From NCBI GenBank assembly GCA_937952995.1, contig CALFYB010000127.1, positions 1 through 13,038 on the forward strand: 13,038 nt of DNA, read 5' to 3'. The stretch comes from an uncultured Caulobacteraceae bacterium (GTDB taxonomy: Bacteria; Pseudomonadota; Alphaproteobacteria; Caulobacterales; Caulobacteraceae). A model generated the notes under the pieces. It searched no databases. It saw only the letters and a program-made list of their open reading frames with translations, and was not told where the DNA came from. The translations under genes were made by a program, and so were the position numbers. Positions 1-5,758 of the stretch are shown piece by piece; positions within the stretch are counted from its first letter, which is position 1, and every line of letters begins with the position of its first letter.

Positions 1-80
1 AGCGAAATATTTTATAAATTTTAAAGATGTATGTCACTCAGCGACCCATTCACACATTCAACGACACCCAACACGGGCCC

Positions 81-117
81 TTTCGGCCTTGCCGAAACTA
101 ACCCAATGGGGTATATG
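81..117 (+). promoter_or_regulatory. Toxin-antitoxin promoter with overlapping palindrome
   Basis: A sigma70-like pair is visible: TTGCCG at 89-94 and TATATG at 112-117, spaced by 17 bp. A perfect inverted repeat, TTTCGGC-CTT-GCCGAAA (81-97), covers the -35 box. Antitoxins of this class usually repress their own operon by binding such palindromes, so this is a candidate operator (inference). The -10 box ends 4 bp before the toxin ATG, so the predicted transcript would start at or just around that codon. The same palindrome could instead be a small hairpin ending an upstream gene, but no U-tract follows it. Confidence 0.45.
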
Positions 118-121
118 ATCC

Positions 122-460
122 ATGCAAACCGTCGCGGAAACGCCGACCTTTGTGCGCCAGACCGAGAAGCTGTTCAGCGAGCAAGAGAAACGCGAGTTGA
201 TTGATTTTCTTGCCGCCAATCCGCTGGCTGGGGATGAGATTCCCGGCACGGGCGGTGTTCGCAAGGTTCGGTTTGCCGCCTCTGGCCGTGGGAAACGCGG
301 GGGTGCGCGCGTGATCTATTATTATCTCGATAAAACCATGCCCCTCTATGCCCTGCTGGCCTATGCCAAGAATGCCAAAGCCGACATGACCCCCGCTGAA
401 AAGCGGGCCGTTACCGCTCTCGTTTTTGCCCTCAAGTCCACCCGAAAGGTTTTACAATGA
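122..460 (+). CDS. higB: HigB2-like RelE-superfamily toxin
   Basis: Probable ribosome-dependent mRNA endonuclease toxin, 112 residues, the usual size for HigB2-type members of the RelE/ParE superfamily. The central block IPGTGGVRKVRF (40-51), then GRGKRGGARVIYYYLD (55-70), is the conserved core with its run of basic residues and aromatic strand. YALLAYAKNAKADMTPAEK (76-94) is the family C-terminal strand and helix. The first gene of a two-gene operon, it overlaps the antitoxin start by 4 bp (ATGA). The toxin-first order is typical of higBA. No good Shine-Dalgarno precedes the ATG (only GGGG at 108-111), and the predicted promoter lies directly against it, so translation may be leaderless and weak. 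Core motifs are intact and no frameshift is seen. mRNA cleavage is inferred from the family. Confidence 0.88.
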   Translation: MQTVAETPTFVRQTEKLFSEQEKRELIDFLAANPLAGDEIPGTGGVRKVRFAASGRGKRGGARVIYYYLDKTMPLYALLAYAKNAKADMTPAEKRAVTALVFALKSTRKVLQ

Positions 461-735
461 CCACCCTTGGCGAAGACCTGATCCAATCCCTCAATGAGGC
501 GCTCGCCCATGCCAAGGGCGATGGGCCTGCCGTGGTGCATGAGCCGGTCCACCCGCGTGAGATCAGGCGTCGGGCCAAGCTAACCCAGGCACAGATGGCA
601 CCGCTCATGGGCATGAGCCTGTCGGGATATCGTAAATGGGAACAGGGCCAACGGCAGGTCAGCGGACCAGCGGCGGCGCTGCTGCGGATCATCGACAAGG
701 AACCGGCCGCCGTTCAGCGTGCCTTGGCCGCTTAG
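457..735 (+). CDS. higA: HigA2/NadS-like XRE-family antitoxin
   Basis: Cognate antitoxin and likely autorepressor, 92 residues. The first ~30 residues are probably flexible and, by analogy with HigA2, would bind the toxin. Residues 34-64 form a Cro/CI-type helix-turn-helix: EIRRRAKLTQAQMAPLMGMS followed by the recognition helix SLSGYRKWEQG (54-64). The C-terminal helix PAAALLRIIDKEPAAVQRAL resembles that of HigA2. Its start lies in the ATGA overlap with the toxin stop and has a clear SD, AAAGG at 445-449, 7 nt upstream. This contrasts with the toxin and would favour antitoxin excess. A strong hairpin terminator follows at 755-785. DNA binding to the palindrome at 81-97 is inferred. Confidence 0.88.
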   Translation: MTTLGEDLIQSLNEALAHAKGDGPAVVHEPVHPREIRRRAKLTQAQMAPLMGMSLSGYRKWEQGQRQVSGPAAALLRIIDKEPAAVQRALAA

Positions 736-753
736 GGCTAACCCCCCAAATGG

Positions 754-786
754 AAAACCCCCCGCCGGGTTGCGACGGGGGGTTTA
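754..786. terminator. Bidirectional intrinsic terminator between the TA pair and tRNA-Ala
   Basis: A perfect 10-bp stem, AAACCCCCCG (755-764) with CGGGGGGTTT (776-785), encloses an 11-nt loop. On the plus strand it ends in GGGGGGTTTAT. Read on the minus strand it ends in a run of four T (757-754) and begins directly after the tRNA CCA end. It can therefore stop both the toxin-antitoxin transcript and the convergent tRNA transcript. Confidence 0.8.
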
Positions 787-862
787 TGGTGGAGCTAAGC
801 GGAGTCGAACCGCTGACCTCTTGAATGCCATTCAAGCGCTCTACCAGCTGAGCTATAGCCCC
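787..862 (-). tRNA. tRNA-Ala, anticodon GGC
   Basis: A complete 76-nt cloverleaf is read on the minus strand. The acceptor GGGGCTA (862-856) pairs with TAGCTCC (797-791) and includes the G3:U70 wobble that identifies alanine tRNA. The D arm is AGCTCAGCTGGTAGAGC. The anticodon GGC (829-827) sits between the strands of the stem CTTGA/TCAAG. The T arm is AGCGG-TTCGACT-CCGCT. Discriminator A and CCA (789-787) are gene-encoded. Transcription converges on the toxin-antitoxin pair. Its 3' end, the classic integration site for islands, faces the AT-rich left edge. Confidence 0.97.
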
Positions 863-1042
863 GAAGATATTCGGGTTTCTGTCGGGGGGCTTGCTAAGAA
901 GTCCCCTTGAGGTCGCGGACACTATGCTGTGGGTTTCGTCCGATCAACCCCAAAAGAAAGTTTTTTTGATCGTCTGCGATCAAACCGTCCCACGCCACGA
1001 AAAGACCCGGCGGAACCGGACCTTTTCGGGCAGGAAACGGGT
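863..1042. other. 180-bp non-coding spacer with CGATCAA inverted elements
   Basis: No convincing gene lies here. The heptamer CGATCAA occurs at 941-947 and 977-983 and its complement TTGATCG at 966-972. This allows two mutually exclusive hairpins: 941-947 with 966-972, or 965-972 with 977-984 (8 bp, loop TCTG). A separate hairpin at 999-1027, 12 bp with two G-U pairs on the minus strand, follows the acidic-protein stop codon. It may be its terminator, although no U-tract follows it. The tRNA-Ala promoter should also lie here, but no clear -35/-10 pair is visible. Confidence 0.5.
999..1027 (-). terminator. Possible weak terminator of the acidic protein gene
   Basis: Read on the minus strand, GAAAAGGTCCGG (1027-1016) pairs with CCGGGTCTTTTC (1010-999) around a 5-nt loop, using two G-U wobbles. 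It begins 15 nt after the TAA of the FYDLN-family gene. CTTTTC lies inside the stem and no long U-tract follows, so efficiency is uncertain. Confidence 0.4.
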
Positions 1043-1507
1043 TTAGATGTCTAGGTCACCCTCGCCGGGCAGCCCTTCGATCTCGTCTTCAGGGAAGTCG
1101 TCGTCCTCGTCCTCTAGGAACGGAACATCGTCTGCCTCTTCTTCGAGATCGCCATCTTCGGCGAAGTCGACGCCCAGATCGTCGGGCGAGTTCGGGGTGG
1201 TGACACCGTCGGAGTCGAGGTCATCGACTTCCATGACGTCCGCATCGACAGCGGCGTCGATTTCGGGCGTCTCATCCACCTCGTCCTCGAAGCCATCCGG
1301 CTCCTCGGCGGTCTTTACGGGTTTTTCGTCGGTATCCTCGTAATCGGGCGTGGTCGACCGCGCACGGTTACGACGTGACTTCACAGCCTCTTCGGGATCG
1401 AAGGCGGTGGAGCACTTTGGACATACAGCAGGCCTGCGGCCGAGGTCATAGAACTTGGCTTGGCAGTTCGGGCAAAGTTGTTTTGAGCCCAATTCGGGAC
1501 TGGCCAA
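1043..1507 (-). CDS. FYDLN-type acidic zinc-ribbon protein (TIGR02300-like), TTG start
   Basis: A conserved alphaproteobacterial family of unknown function. From the TTG start it has 154 residues. Two CXXC knuckles, CPNC (12-15) and CPKC (29-32), flank KFYDLG (18-23), the family's FYDLN signature with Gly for Asn. After a short basic stretch (VKSRRNRARS) the rest is highly acidic and probably disordered, ending in several Asp/Glu runs. The start at 1507 is chosen because AAAGGA (about 1522-1517) sits 9 nt upstream and the resulting N-terminus MASPELGSKQLCPNC matches the family's usual MAKPELGTKR. An ATG at 1558 would add 17 residues and has no clear SD. It is divergent from aroA. A structural zinc site is inferred from the four cysteines; the molecular role is unknown. 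Confidence 0.85.
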   Translation of the reverse strand: MASPELGSKQLCPNCQAKFYDLGRRPAVCPKCSTAFDPEEAVKSRRNRARSTTPDYEDTDEKPVKTAEEPDGFEDEVDETPEIDAAVDADVMEVDDLDSDGVTTPNSPDDLGVDFAEDGDLEEEADDVPFLEDEDDDFPEDEIEGLPGEGDLDI

Positions 1508-1651
1508 TAGGATAGATCCTTTAAGAGCCTGTTTGATAAGCGGTCGGTCACTTGCCATGCGCTTATGCCGCTGTCAAAAGCAAAGCCCTAAAATTCGTCT
1601 TTGGGCGACATTATTTCGTAAGTTCGGCCTGAAGGAGGCCTTCCACCGCCG
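1508..1651. promoter_or_regulatory. Divergent intergenic region of the acidic protein gene and aroA
   Basis: Both genes must be transcribed from this region. On the minus strand a perfect TTGACA lies at 1577-1572, but no good -10 follows at standard spacing. On the plus strand no clear promoter stands out. The aroA ribosome site GAAGGAGG (1631-1638) lies in two alternative small hairpins, GGCCT-GAAGG-AGGCC (1626-1640) and GAAGG-AGG-CCTTC (1631-1643). It is 13 nt from the ATG, longer than usual. Confidence 0.35.
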
Positions 1652-2968
1652 ATGACCGACGCTGCCCTCACTGCTCGACCCGGACATGCTCTTGTGGGCC
1701 GTGCCCGCGCTCCCGGCGACAAGTCCATGTCCCACCGCGCCCTCTTGCTGGGGGCCTTGGCCAAGGGCGTGACCGAGATTGAGGGCCTGCTCGAGGGCGA
1801 AGATGTGCTGAACACGGCCAAGGCCATGCGCGGCTTTGGGGCCACGGTCGATCAACTCGGCGAAGGCCGCTGGCGGGTTGAGGGTCAGGGCGGCTTTAGC
1901 GAGCCCAGCGACGTCATCGACTGCGGCAATGCGGGAACCGGCGTGCGCCTGATCATGGGGGCGGCGGCGGGCTTTGATCTCAGCGCCACCTTCACCGGCG
2001 ATGCCTCCCTGCGCGGTCGTCCGATGGGCCGGGTCCTGACGCCTCTGGGTCTGATGGGCGCAAGCTGGATGGGCCGCAGCGGCGGCCGCCTGCCCCTGAC
2101 GCTCAAGGGCGGGAACCTGAAATCTATCGTCTATCGCCTGCCGATGGCCTCGGCCCAGGTCAAGTCGGCGGTGCTGCTGGCCGGTCTCCATGCCGAGGGC
2201 GGCGTCGAGGTGCAGGAGCCTGAACCCACCCGCGACCATACCGAACGGATGTTGCGGGCCTTTGGCGTGACCGTCGACGTGACCGACACCCCTGACGCGC
2301 GGATCGTGCGGCTGGGCGCGGGCCAGAGCCTGACGGGAACCAAGGTGCGGGCCCCGGGCGATCCCTCCTCCGCCGCCTTCCCAATCGTTGCGGCCCTGAT
2401 CACCCCCGGCTCCCGCGTGACCATCGAGGGGGTGATGCTCAATCCCCTGCGGGCCGGGATCTTCACCACCTTGCAAGAGATGGGCGCGGACCTGACCATC
2501 GAGAACCTGCGCGAAGAAAGCGGCGAGCCGGTCGGCGACCTGACCGCTTGCTATAGCGCCTTGAAGGGCGTCGAGGTGCCTGCCGAGCGCGCGCCCGCCA
2601 TGATCGATGAATATCCCATTCTGGCCGTGGCGGCGGCGTTCGCTACCGGCACGACCATCATGCGCGGCATTGGCGAGATGCGGGTCAAGGAAAGCGACCG
2701 CATCGCCCTGATGGCCAACGGGCTCAAGGCCTGCGGCGTCGATATCGAAGAAGAGCCCGAAGGCATGATCGTTCATGGCTCGGGTCAGGCTCCTAAGGGC
2801 GGGGCGCGGATCACGACCAAGGGCGACCACCGCATTGCCATGTCCCATCTGGTGCTGGGCCTCGCCGCTCAGACCGCCGTGACCGTCGATGAGCCCGAAA
2901 TGATCGCCACCAGCTTCCCGACCTTCCACAGCCTGATGGCCGACCTTGGGGCTGATATCAGCGCATGA
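1652..2968 (+). CDS. aroA: 3-phosphoshikimate 1-carboxyvinyltransferase (EPSP synthase), class II-like
   Basis: Cytosolic shikimate-pathway enzyme joining shikimate-3-phosphate and phosphoenolpyruvate to EPSP, the step before chorismate. Length is 438 residues. Visible motifs are PGDKSMSHRA (21-30), NAGTG (93-97), GRPMGRVL (122-129), SAQVK (167-171), TRDHTERM (193-200), IDEYPILAVAAAF (318-330, with Asp319), RVKESDR (344-350) and GDHRIAMS (391-398). Overall it resembles class II enzymes such as Agrobacterium CP4, including LLEGEDVLNTAKAM and MIATSFPTF. Two positions differ from the insensitive class II type: Gly95 where CP4 has Ala100, and NPLR (264-267) where CP4 has NPTR. The start has GGAGG at 1634-1638, 13 nt upstream and partly in a hairpin. 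It overlaps cmk by 4 bp (ATGA), implying coupled translation. Confidence 0.97.
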   Translation: MTDAALTARPGHALVGRARAPGDKSMSHRALLLGALAKGVTEIEGLLEGEDVLNTAKAMRGFGATVDQLGEGRWRVEGQGGFSEPSDVIDCGNAGTGVRLIMGAAAGFDLSATFTGDASLRGRPMGRVLTPLGLMGASWMGRSGGRLPLTLKGGNLKSIVYRLPMASAQVKSAVLLAGLHAEGGVEVQEPEPTRDHTERMLRAFGVTVDVTDTPDARIVRLGAGQSLTGTKVRAPGDPSSAAFPIVAALITPGSRVTIEGVMLNPLRAGIFTTLQEMGADLTIENLREESGEPVGDLTACYSALKGVEVPAERAPAMIDEYPILAVAAAFATGTTIMRGIGEMRVKESDRIALMANGLKACGVDIEEEPEGMIVHGSGQAPKGGARITTKGDHRIAMSHLVLGLAAQTAVTVDEPEMIATSFPTFHSLMADLGADISA

Positions 2969-3612
2969 GCCAGCCTCTGGTCATCGCCGTCGACGGTCCC
3001 GCCGCGTCGGGCAAGGGAACCATCGCGTCTGCCCTCGCCGCGCTCTATGGCCTGCCCCATCTGGATACCGGCCTGCTCTACCGGGCCGTTGGCGTGGCGG
3101 TGCTGGCCGCTGGTGGGCGACTGGATGATGAGGCAGGCGCGGCCAAGATCGCCGCAGACCTTGATCTGGCGCGGCTGGACCAGCCTGAATACCGCACCCG
3201 CCAAGCCGGAGAGGCCGCCAGTCAGGTCGCCGTCCATCCCGCCGTGCGCCTAGCCCTTCTAAAGATGCAGCAGGATTTCGCCCGTCGCCCTGGCGGCGCG
3301 GTGATTGATGGGCGCGATATCGGCACCGTCATCGCCCCCGATGCTGTCGCCAAGCTGTTCGTCACCGCCACGCCCGAGGTGCGGGCCGAACGACGTTGGA
3401 AACAGCTGACCGGCCAAGGCGAAAGCGTCTCGATGGCCGAGGTCCTAGAGGACATCCGCCTGCGTGATGCCCGCGATTCTGGACGCGGTGCTGCACCCCT
3501 GACCCAGGCTGACGACGCGGTCTTGCTCGATACGTCACAGAAGAGTATAGAGTCCGCCGCCGATGCAGCCCGCCGCATCGTCGAAGCTGCGCGCATCCGT
3601 TCCAACGGATAA
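2965..3612 (+). CDS. cmk: Cytidylate kinase
   Basis: Transfers the ATP gamma-phosphate to CMP or dCMP, giving the diphosphates for RNA, DNA and CDP-lipid synthesis. At 215 residues it is close to the usual ~225. The P-loop GPAASGKG (11-18), the nucleotide-binding LDTGLLYRA (33-41), GRDIGT (116-121) and the lid RLRDARDSGR (165-174) are in the expected order. The NMP-binding insert is on the short side, as in many alphaproteobacteria. The ATG lies within the aroA stop (ATGA, 2965-2968), so it is translationally coupled to aroA. The order aroA-cmk-rpsA is conserved in many proteobacteria. No terminator is obvious between cmk and the rpsA leader. Confidence 0.97.
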   Translation: MSQPLVIAVDGPAASGKGTIASALAALYGLPHLDTGLLYRAVGVAVLAAGGRLDDEAGAAKIAADLDLARLDQPEYRTRQAGEAASQVAVHPAVRLALLKMQQDFARRPGGAVIDGRDIGTVIAPDAVAKLFVTATPEVRAERRWKQLTGQGESVSMAEVLEDIRLRDARDSGRGAAPLTQADDAVLLDTSQKSIESAADAARRIVEAARIRSNG

Positions 3613-3749
3613 TCCCATCGCGCTTTCGCTTCGTACGGCCGCGAGCATGACAGATGCGACAGAGACTCCCGGCAAGCCCTCATCAGGTCCCGTCGTAAGC
3701 CTCTGCCAGCCTTAAGCATCTGATCGCGACCTCGGCTTAACCCCTAACC

Positions 3750-3807
3750 GAACGATCGACGCCGTTGATCAAGGACCGCAACCAAGCGGTTTGGCACCCG
3801 ATCGTTC
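3750..3807 (+). promoter_or_regulatory. Structured rpsA leader, candidate S1 autoregulatory element
   Basis: The 200-bp spacer before rpsA contains a perfect 9-bp inverted repeat, GAACGATCG (3750-3758) with CGATCGTTC (3799-3807). It encloses an inner hairpin ACCGC (3775-3779) with GCGGT (3786-3790). The structure ends 9 nt before the first possible start and 21 nt before the preferred one, and no good Shine-Dalgarno follows. In E. coli, rpsA also lacks a canonical SD and its structured leader is the target of S1 autoregulation. A similar role here is inferred by analogy; no sequence identity is claimed. Confidence 0.45.
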
Positions 3808-3828
3808 ATAACCAAGATGAAAGACAGC

Positions 3829-5538
3829 ATGGCTGATACTATGAGCATGAACCCCTCGCGCGACGATTTCGCCGCGCTACTGGACGAGGTCCTAGGTGGC
3901 CGCGACTTCGCCGAAGGCACCGTGGTGCAGGGCAAGGTCGTTGGAATCGAAAAGGACTTCGCCATTGTCGACGTCGGTCTGAAGACCGAAGGTCGTATCC
4001 AGGTGAAGGAGTTCGGTGTTGACGCTGCGGGCAAGCCCACCGTCAAGATCGGCGATACGGTTGAAGTGTTCCTTGAGCGCGTTGAAAACGCTCTCGGCGA
4101 AGCCGTCATCAGCCGCGATAAGGCCCGCCGCGAAGAGGCATGGACCCGTCTTGAAGGCGTGTTCGCCCGTCAAGAGCCTGTGGTCGGTGCCATTGTTGGC
4201 CGCGTCAAGGGTGGCTTCACCGTTGATCTGGGCGGCGCTTCTGCGTTCCTGCCCGGCAGCCAAGTCGATATCCGTCCTGTGCGCGACGTTGGTCCGCTCA
4301 TGGGTAAGGAACAGCCCTTCTCGATCCTCAAGATGGACCGTCCCCGTGGCAACATCGTTGTCTCGCGCCGCGCCATTCTGGAAGAGGCCCGTGCCGAACA
4401 GCGTACTGAGCTTGTTTCGCAACTGCTCGAAGGCGAAATCCGCGACGGCGTTGTCAAGAACATCACCGATTACGGCGCATTCGTGGACCTGGGCGGCATC
4501 GATGGCCTGCTGCACGTCACCGACATGAGCTGGAAGCGCGTGTCTCACCCAAGCCAAGTTCTGGCCGTGGGCGACACCGTCAAGGTTCAGATCGTCAAGA
4601 TCAACCCAGACACCCAGCGCATCAGCCTCGGCATGAAGCAACTGCAGTCCGATCCTTGGGACGGCGTGGAAGCCAAGTACCCCATGGGTGCCAAGTTCAT
4701 GGGCCGCATCACCAACATCACCGATTACGGCGCATTTGTTGAGCTGGAAGCCGGCGTTGAAGGTCTGGTCCACGTGTCTGAAATGTCCTGGACCAAGAAG
4801 AACGTCCATCCGGGCAAGATCGTCTCCACCAGCCAAGAAGTCGAAGTCGTGGTTCTCGACGTCGATCCTTCGAAGCGCCGGGTTTCGCTGGGCCTCAAGC
4901 AGGCCATGCCTAATCCTTGGGAGCAGTTCATCGAAACCCATCCCGTGGGCTCGACCGTCGAAGGCGAAGTCAAGAACGCCACCGAGTTCGGTCTGTTCAT
5001 CGGTCTGGAAAACGACATCGACGGCATGGTCCACCTGTCCGACATCGACTGGAGTGCCGCTGGCGAAGAAGCCATTCAGCGCTACAAGAAGGGCGATGTC
5101 GTCAAGGCCAAGGTTCTGGACGTCGACGTCGAGAAGGAACGTATCTCGCTCGGCATCAAGCAACTGGCCGGTGATCCAATGGCTGGCGACACCCACCGTA
5201 AGGGTCAGACCGTCACTGTCATCGTCACTGACGTGACCAGCGGCGGCATTGAAGTGAAGTTCGGCGACGAAAATGCGCCGATGACCGCCTTCATCCGCAA
5301 GTCCGACCTGAGCCGCGATCGTTCGGAGCAGCGCCCAGAGCGCTTCGCCGTCAACGACCGCCTCGACGCCCAGATCACCAACATCGACAAGGCCGCACGT
5401 CGCGTCTCCCTGTCGGTCAAGGCTCTGGAAATGGCCGAAGAGAAGGAAGCCATCGAGCAGTTCGGGTCTTCGGACTCCGGCGCTTCGCTGGGTGACATTC
5501 TCGGCGCGGCTCTGCGCGAGAAGGCGTCTAAGGAATAG
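3829..5538 (+). CDS. rpsA: 30S ribosomal protein S1
   Basis: The RNA-binding protein of the small subunit that helps recruit and unfold mRNAs. It has 569 residues from this start. Six S1 OB-fold domains are visible at about 29-97, 115-181, 201-270, 286-357, 373-444 and 458-532. Domains 3 and 4 share NITDYGAFV (211-219 and 296-304), and domain 5 has the variant NATEFGLFI. The first two domains are divergent, as expected for the ribosome-binding end. The start at 3829 gives MADTMSMNPSRDDFAALL, typical of relatives. ATG 3817 would add MKDS, and neither has a good SD. The upstream leader is structured. A strong terminator follows at 5565, so ihfB is probably not only read through from rpsA. Confidence 0.96.
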   Translation: MADTMSMNPSRDDFAALLDEVLGGRDFAEGTVVQGKVVGIEKDFAIVDVGLKTEGRIQVKEFGVDAAGKPTVKIGDTVEVFLERVENALGEAVISRDKARREEAWTRLEGVFARQEPVVGAIVGRVKGGFTVDLGGASAFLPGSQVDIRPVRDVGPLMGKEQPFSILKMDRPRGNIVVSRRAILEEARAEQRTELVSQLLEGEIRDGVVKNITDYGAFVDLGGIDGLLHVTDMSWKRVSHPSQVLAVGDTVKVQIVKINPDTQRISLGMKQLQSDPWDGVEAKYPMGAKFMGRITNITDYGAFVELEAGVEGLVHVSEMSWTKKNVHPGKIVSTSQEVEVVVLDVDPSKRRVSLGLKQAMPNPWEQFIETHPVGSTVEGEVKNATEFGLFIGLENDIDGMVHLSDIDWSAAGEEAIQRYKKGDVVKAKVLDVDVEKERISLGIKQLAGDPMAGDTHRKGQTVTVIVTDVTSGGIEVKFGDENAPMTAFIRKSDLSRDRSEQRPERFAVNDRLDAQITNIDKAARRVSLSVKALEMAEEKEAIEQFGSSDSGASLGDILGAALREKASKE

Positions 5539-5564
5539 TCCAACACCCTTTAGGGTTAGGACAG

Positions 5565-5599
5565 CGGCGGCTTGGGAAACCAAGCCGCCGTTTCTTTTT
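5565..5599 (+). terminator. Intrinsic terminator of rpsA (copy 1)
   Basis: A perfect 11-bp stem, CGGCGGCTTGG (5565-5575) with CCAAGCCGCCG (5580-5590), is capped by a GAAA tetraloop and followed by TTTCTTTTT (5591-5599). It is a textbook Rho-independent terminator 27 nt after the rpsA stop. Confidence 0.93.
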
Positions 5600-5611
5600 A
5601 TGCAGCGGCGC

Positions 5612-5641
5612 GGGGCTTGGGAAACCAAGCCGCCATTTCTT
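5612..5641 (+). terminator. Second, degenerate tandem copy of the rpsA terminator
   Basis: GGCTTGG (5614-5620), GAAA loop (5621-5624), CCAAGCC (5625-5631), then GCC and ATTTCTTTA repeat the first terminator 45 bp downstream. Only 7 bp pair perfectly, because the left arm has diverged (GGGG against GCGG). It probably acts as a backup terminator. Confidence 0.75.
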
Positions 5642-5656
5642 TATCTTGGGCTGCGC

Positions 5657-5685
5657 GAGTCCTTAAATTCCGCGAACCCTATATT
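5657..5685 (+). promoter_or_regulatory. Candidate ihfB promoter with GANTC site
   Basis: TATATT at 5680-5685 is the best -10-like hexamer between the rpsA terminators and ihfB. The -35 position at 17-bp spacing is occupied by GAGTCC (5657-5662), which contains GAGTC, a GANTC methylation site. In Caulobacter-type bacteria CcrM methylates GANTC, and GcrA acts at promoters carrying it. A functional link is inferred, and a single 5-bp match is weak evidence. Confidence 0.3.
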
Positions 5686-5758
5686 TCTCTTCCTGCAACC
5701 CCTTGAAACCCTTTCGATTATCGACCATGGTCAAATCCATAGAGACGGGGGCCTCTCA

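Noticed and set aside
965..984. Hairpin TTTGATCG-TCTG-CGATCAAA as an intrinsic terminator
   Set aside because: The T-run precedes the stem on the plus strand and becomes an A-run after it on the minus strand, so neither direction has a stem followed by a U-tract.
1574..2929. 451-residue open frame antisense to aroA
   Set aside because: A mirror of a GC-rich coding gene. It has no family motifs and is rich in His, Gly and Arg as expected of an antisense frame, while the plus strand encodes a clear AroA.
3647..3715. 22-codon frame in the rpsA leader (MTDATETPGK...)
   Set aside because: It starts with ATG but has no SD and no conserved feature, and short frames of this size occur by chance. 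It is kept only as part of the leader description.
3711..3750. CtrA box upstream of rpsA
   Set aside because: TTAA (3713) and TTAACC (3737) half-sites occur, but not with the N7 spacing of the TTAA-N7-TTAA consensus.
3892..5628. 578-residue open frame antisense to rpsA
   Set aside because: Its composition and extent mirror rpsA and it begins in the terminator region. There is no recognisable domain and no ribosome site.
5492..5758. Upstream extension of ihfB (frame open from 5492)
   Set aside because: The extension runs through the end of rpsA and both terminators. The standard IhfB N-terminus begins at 5759 and gives the usual 94 residues.
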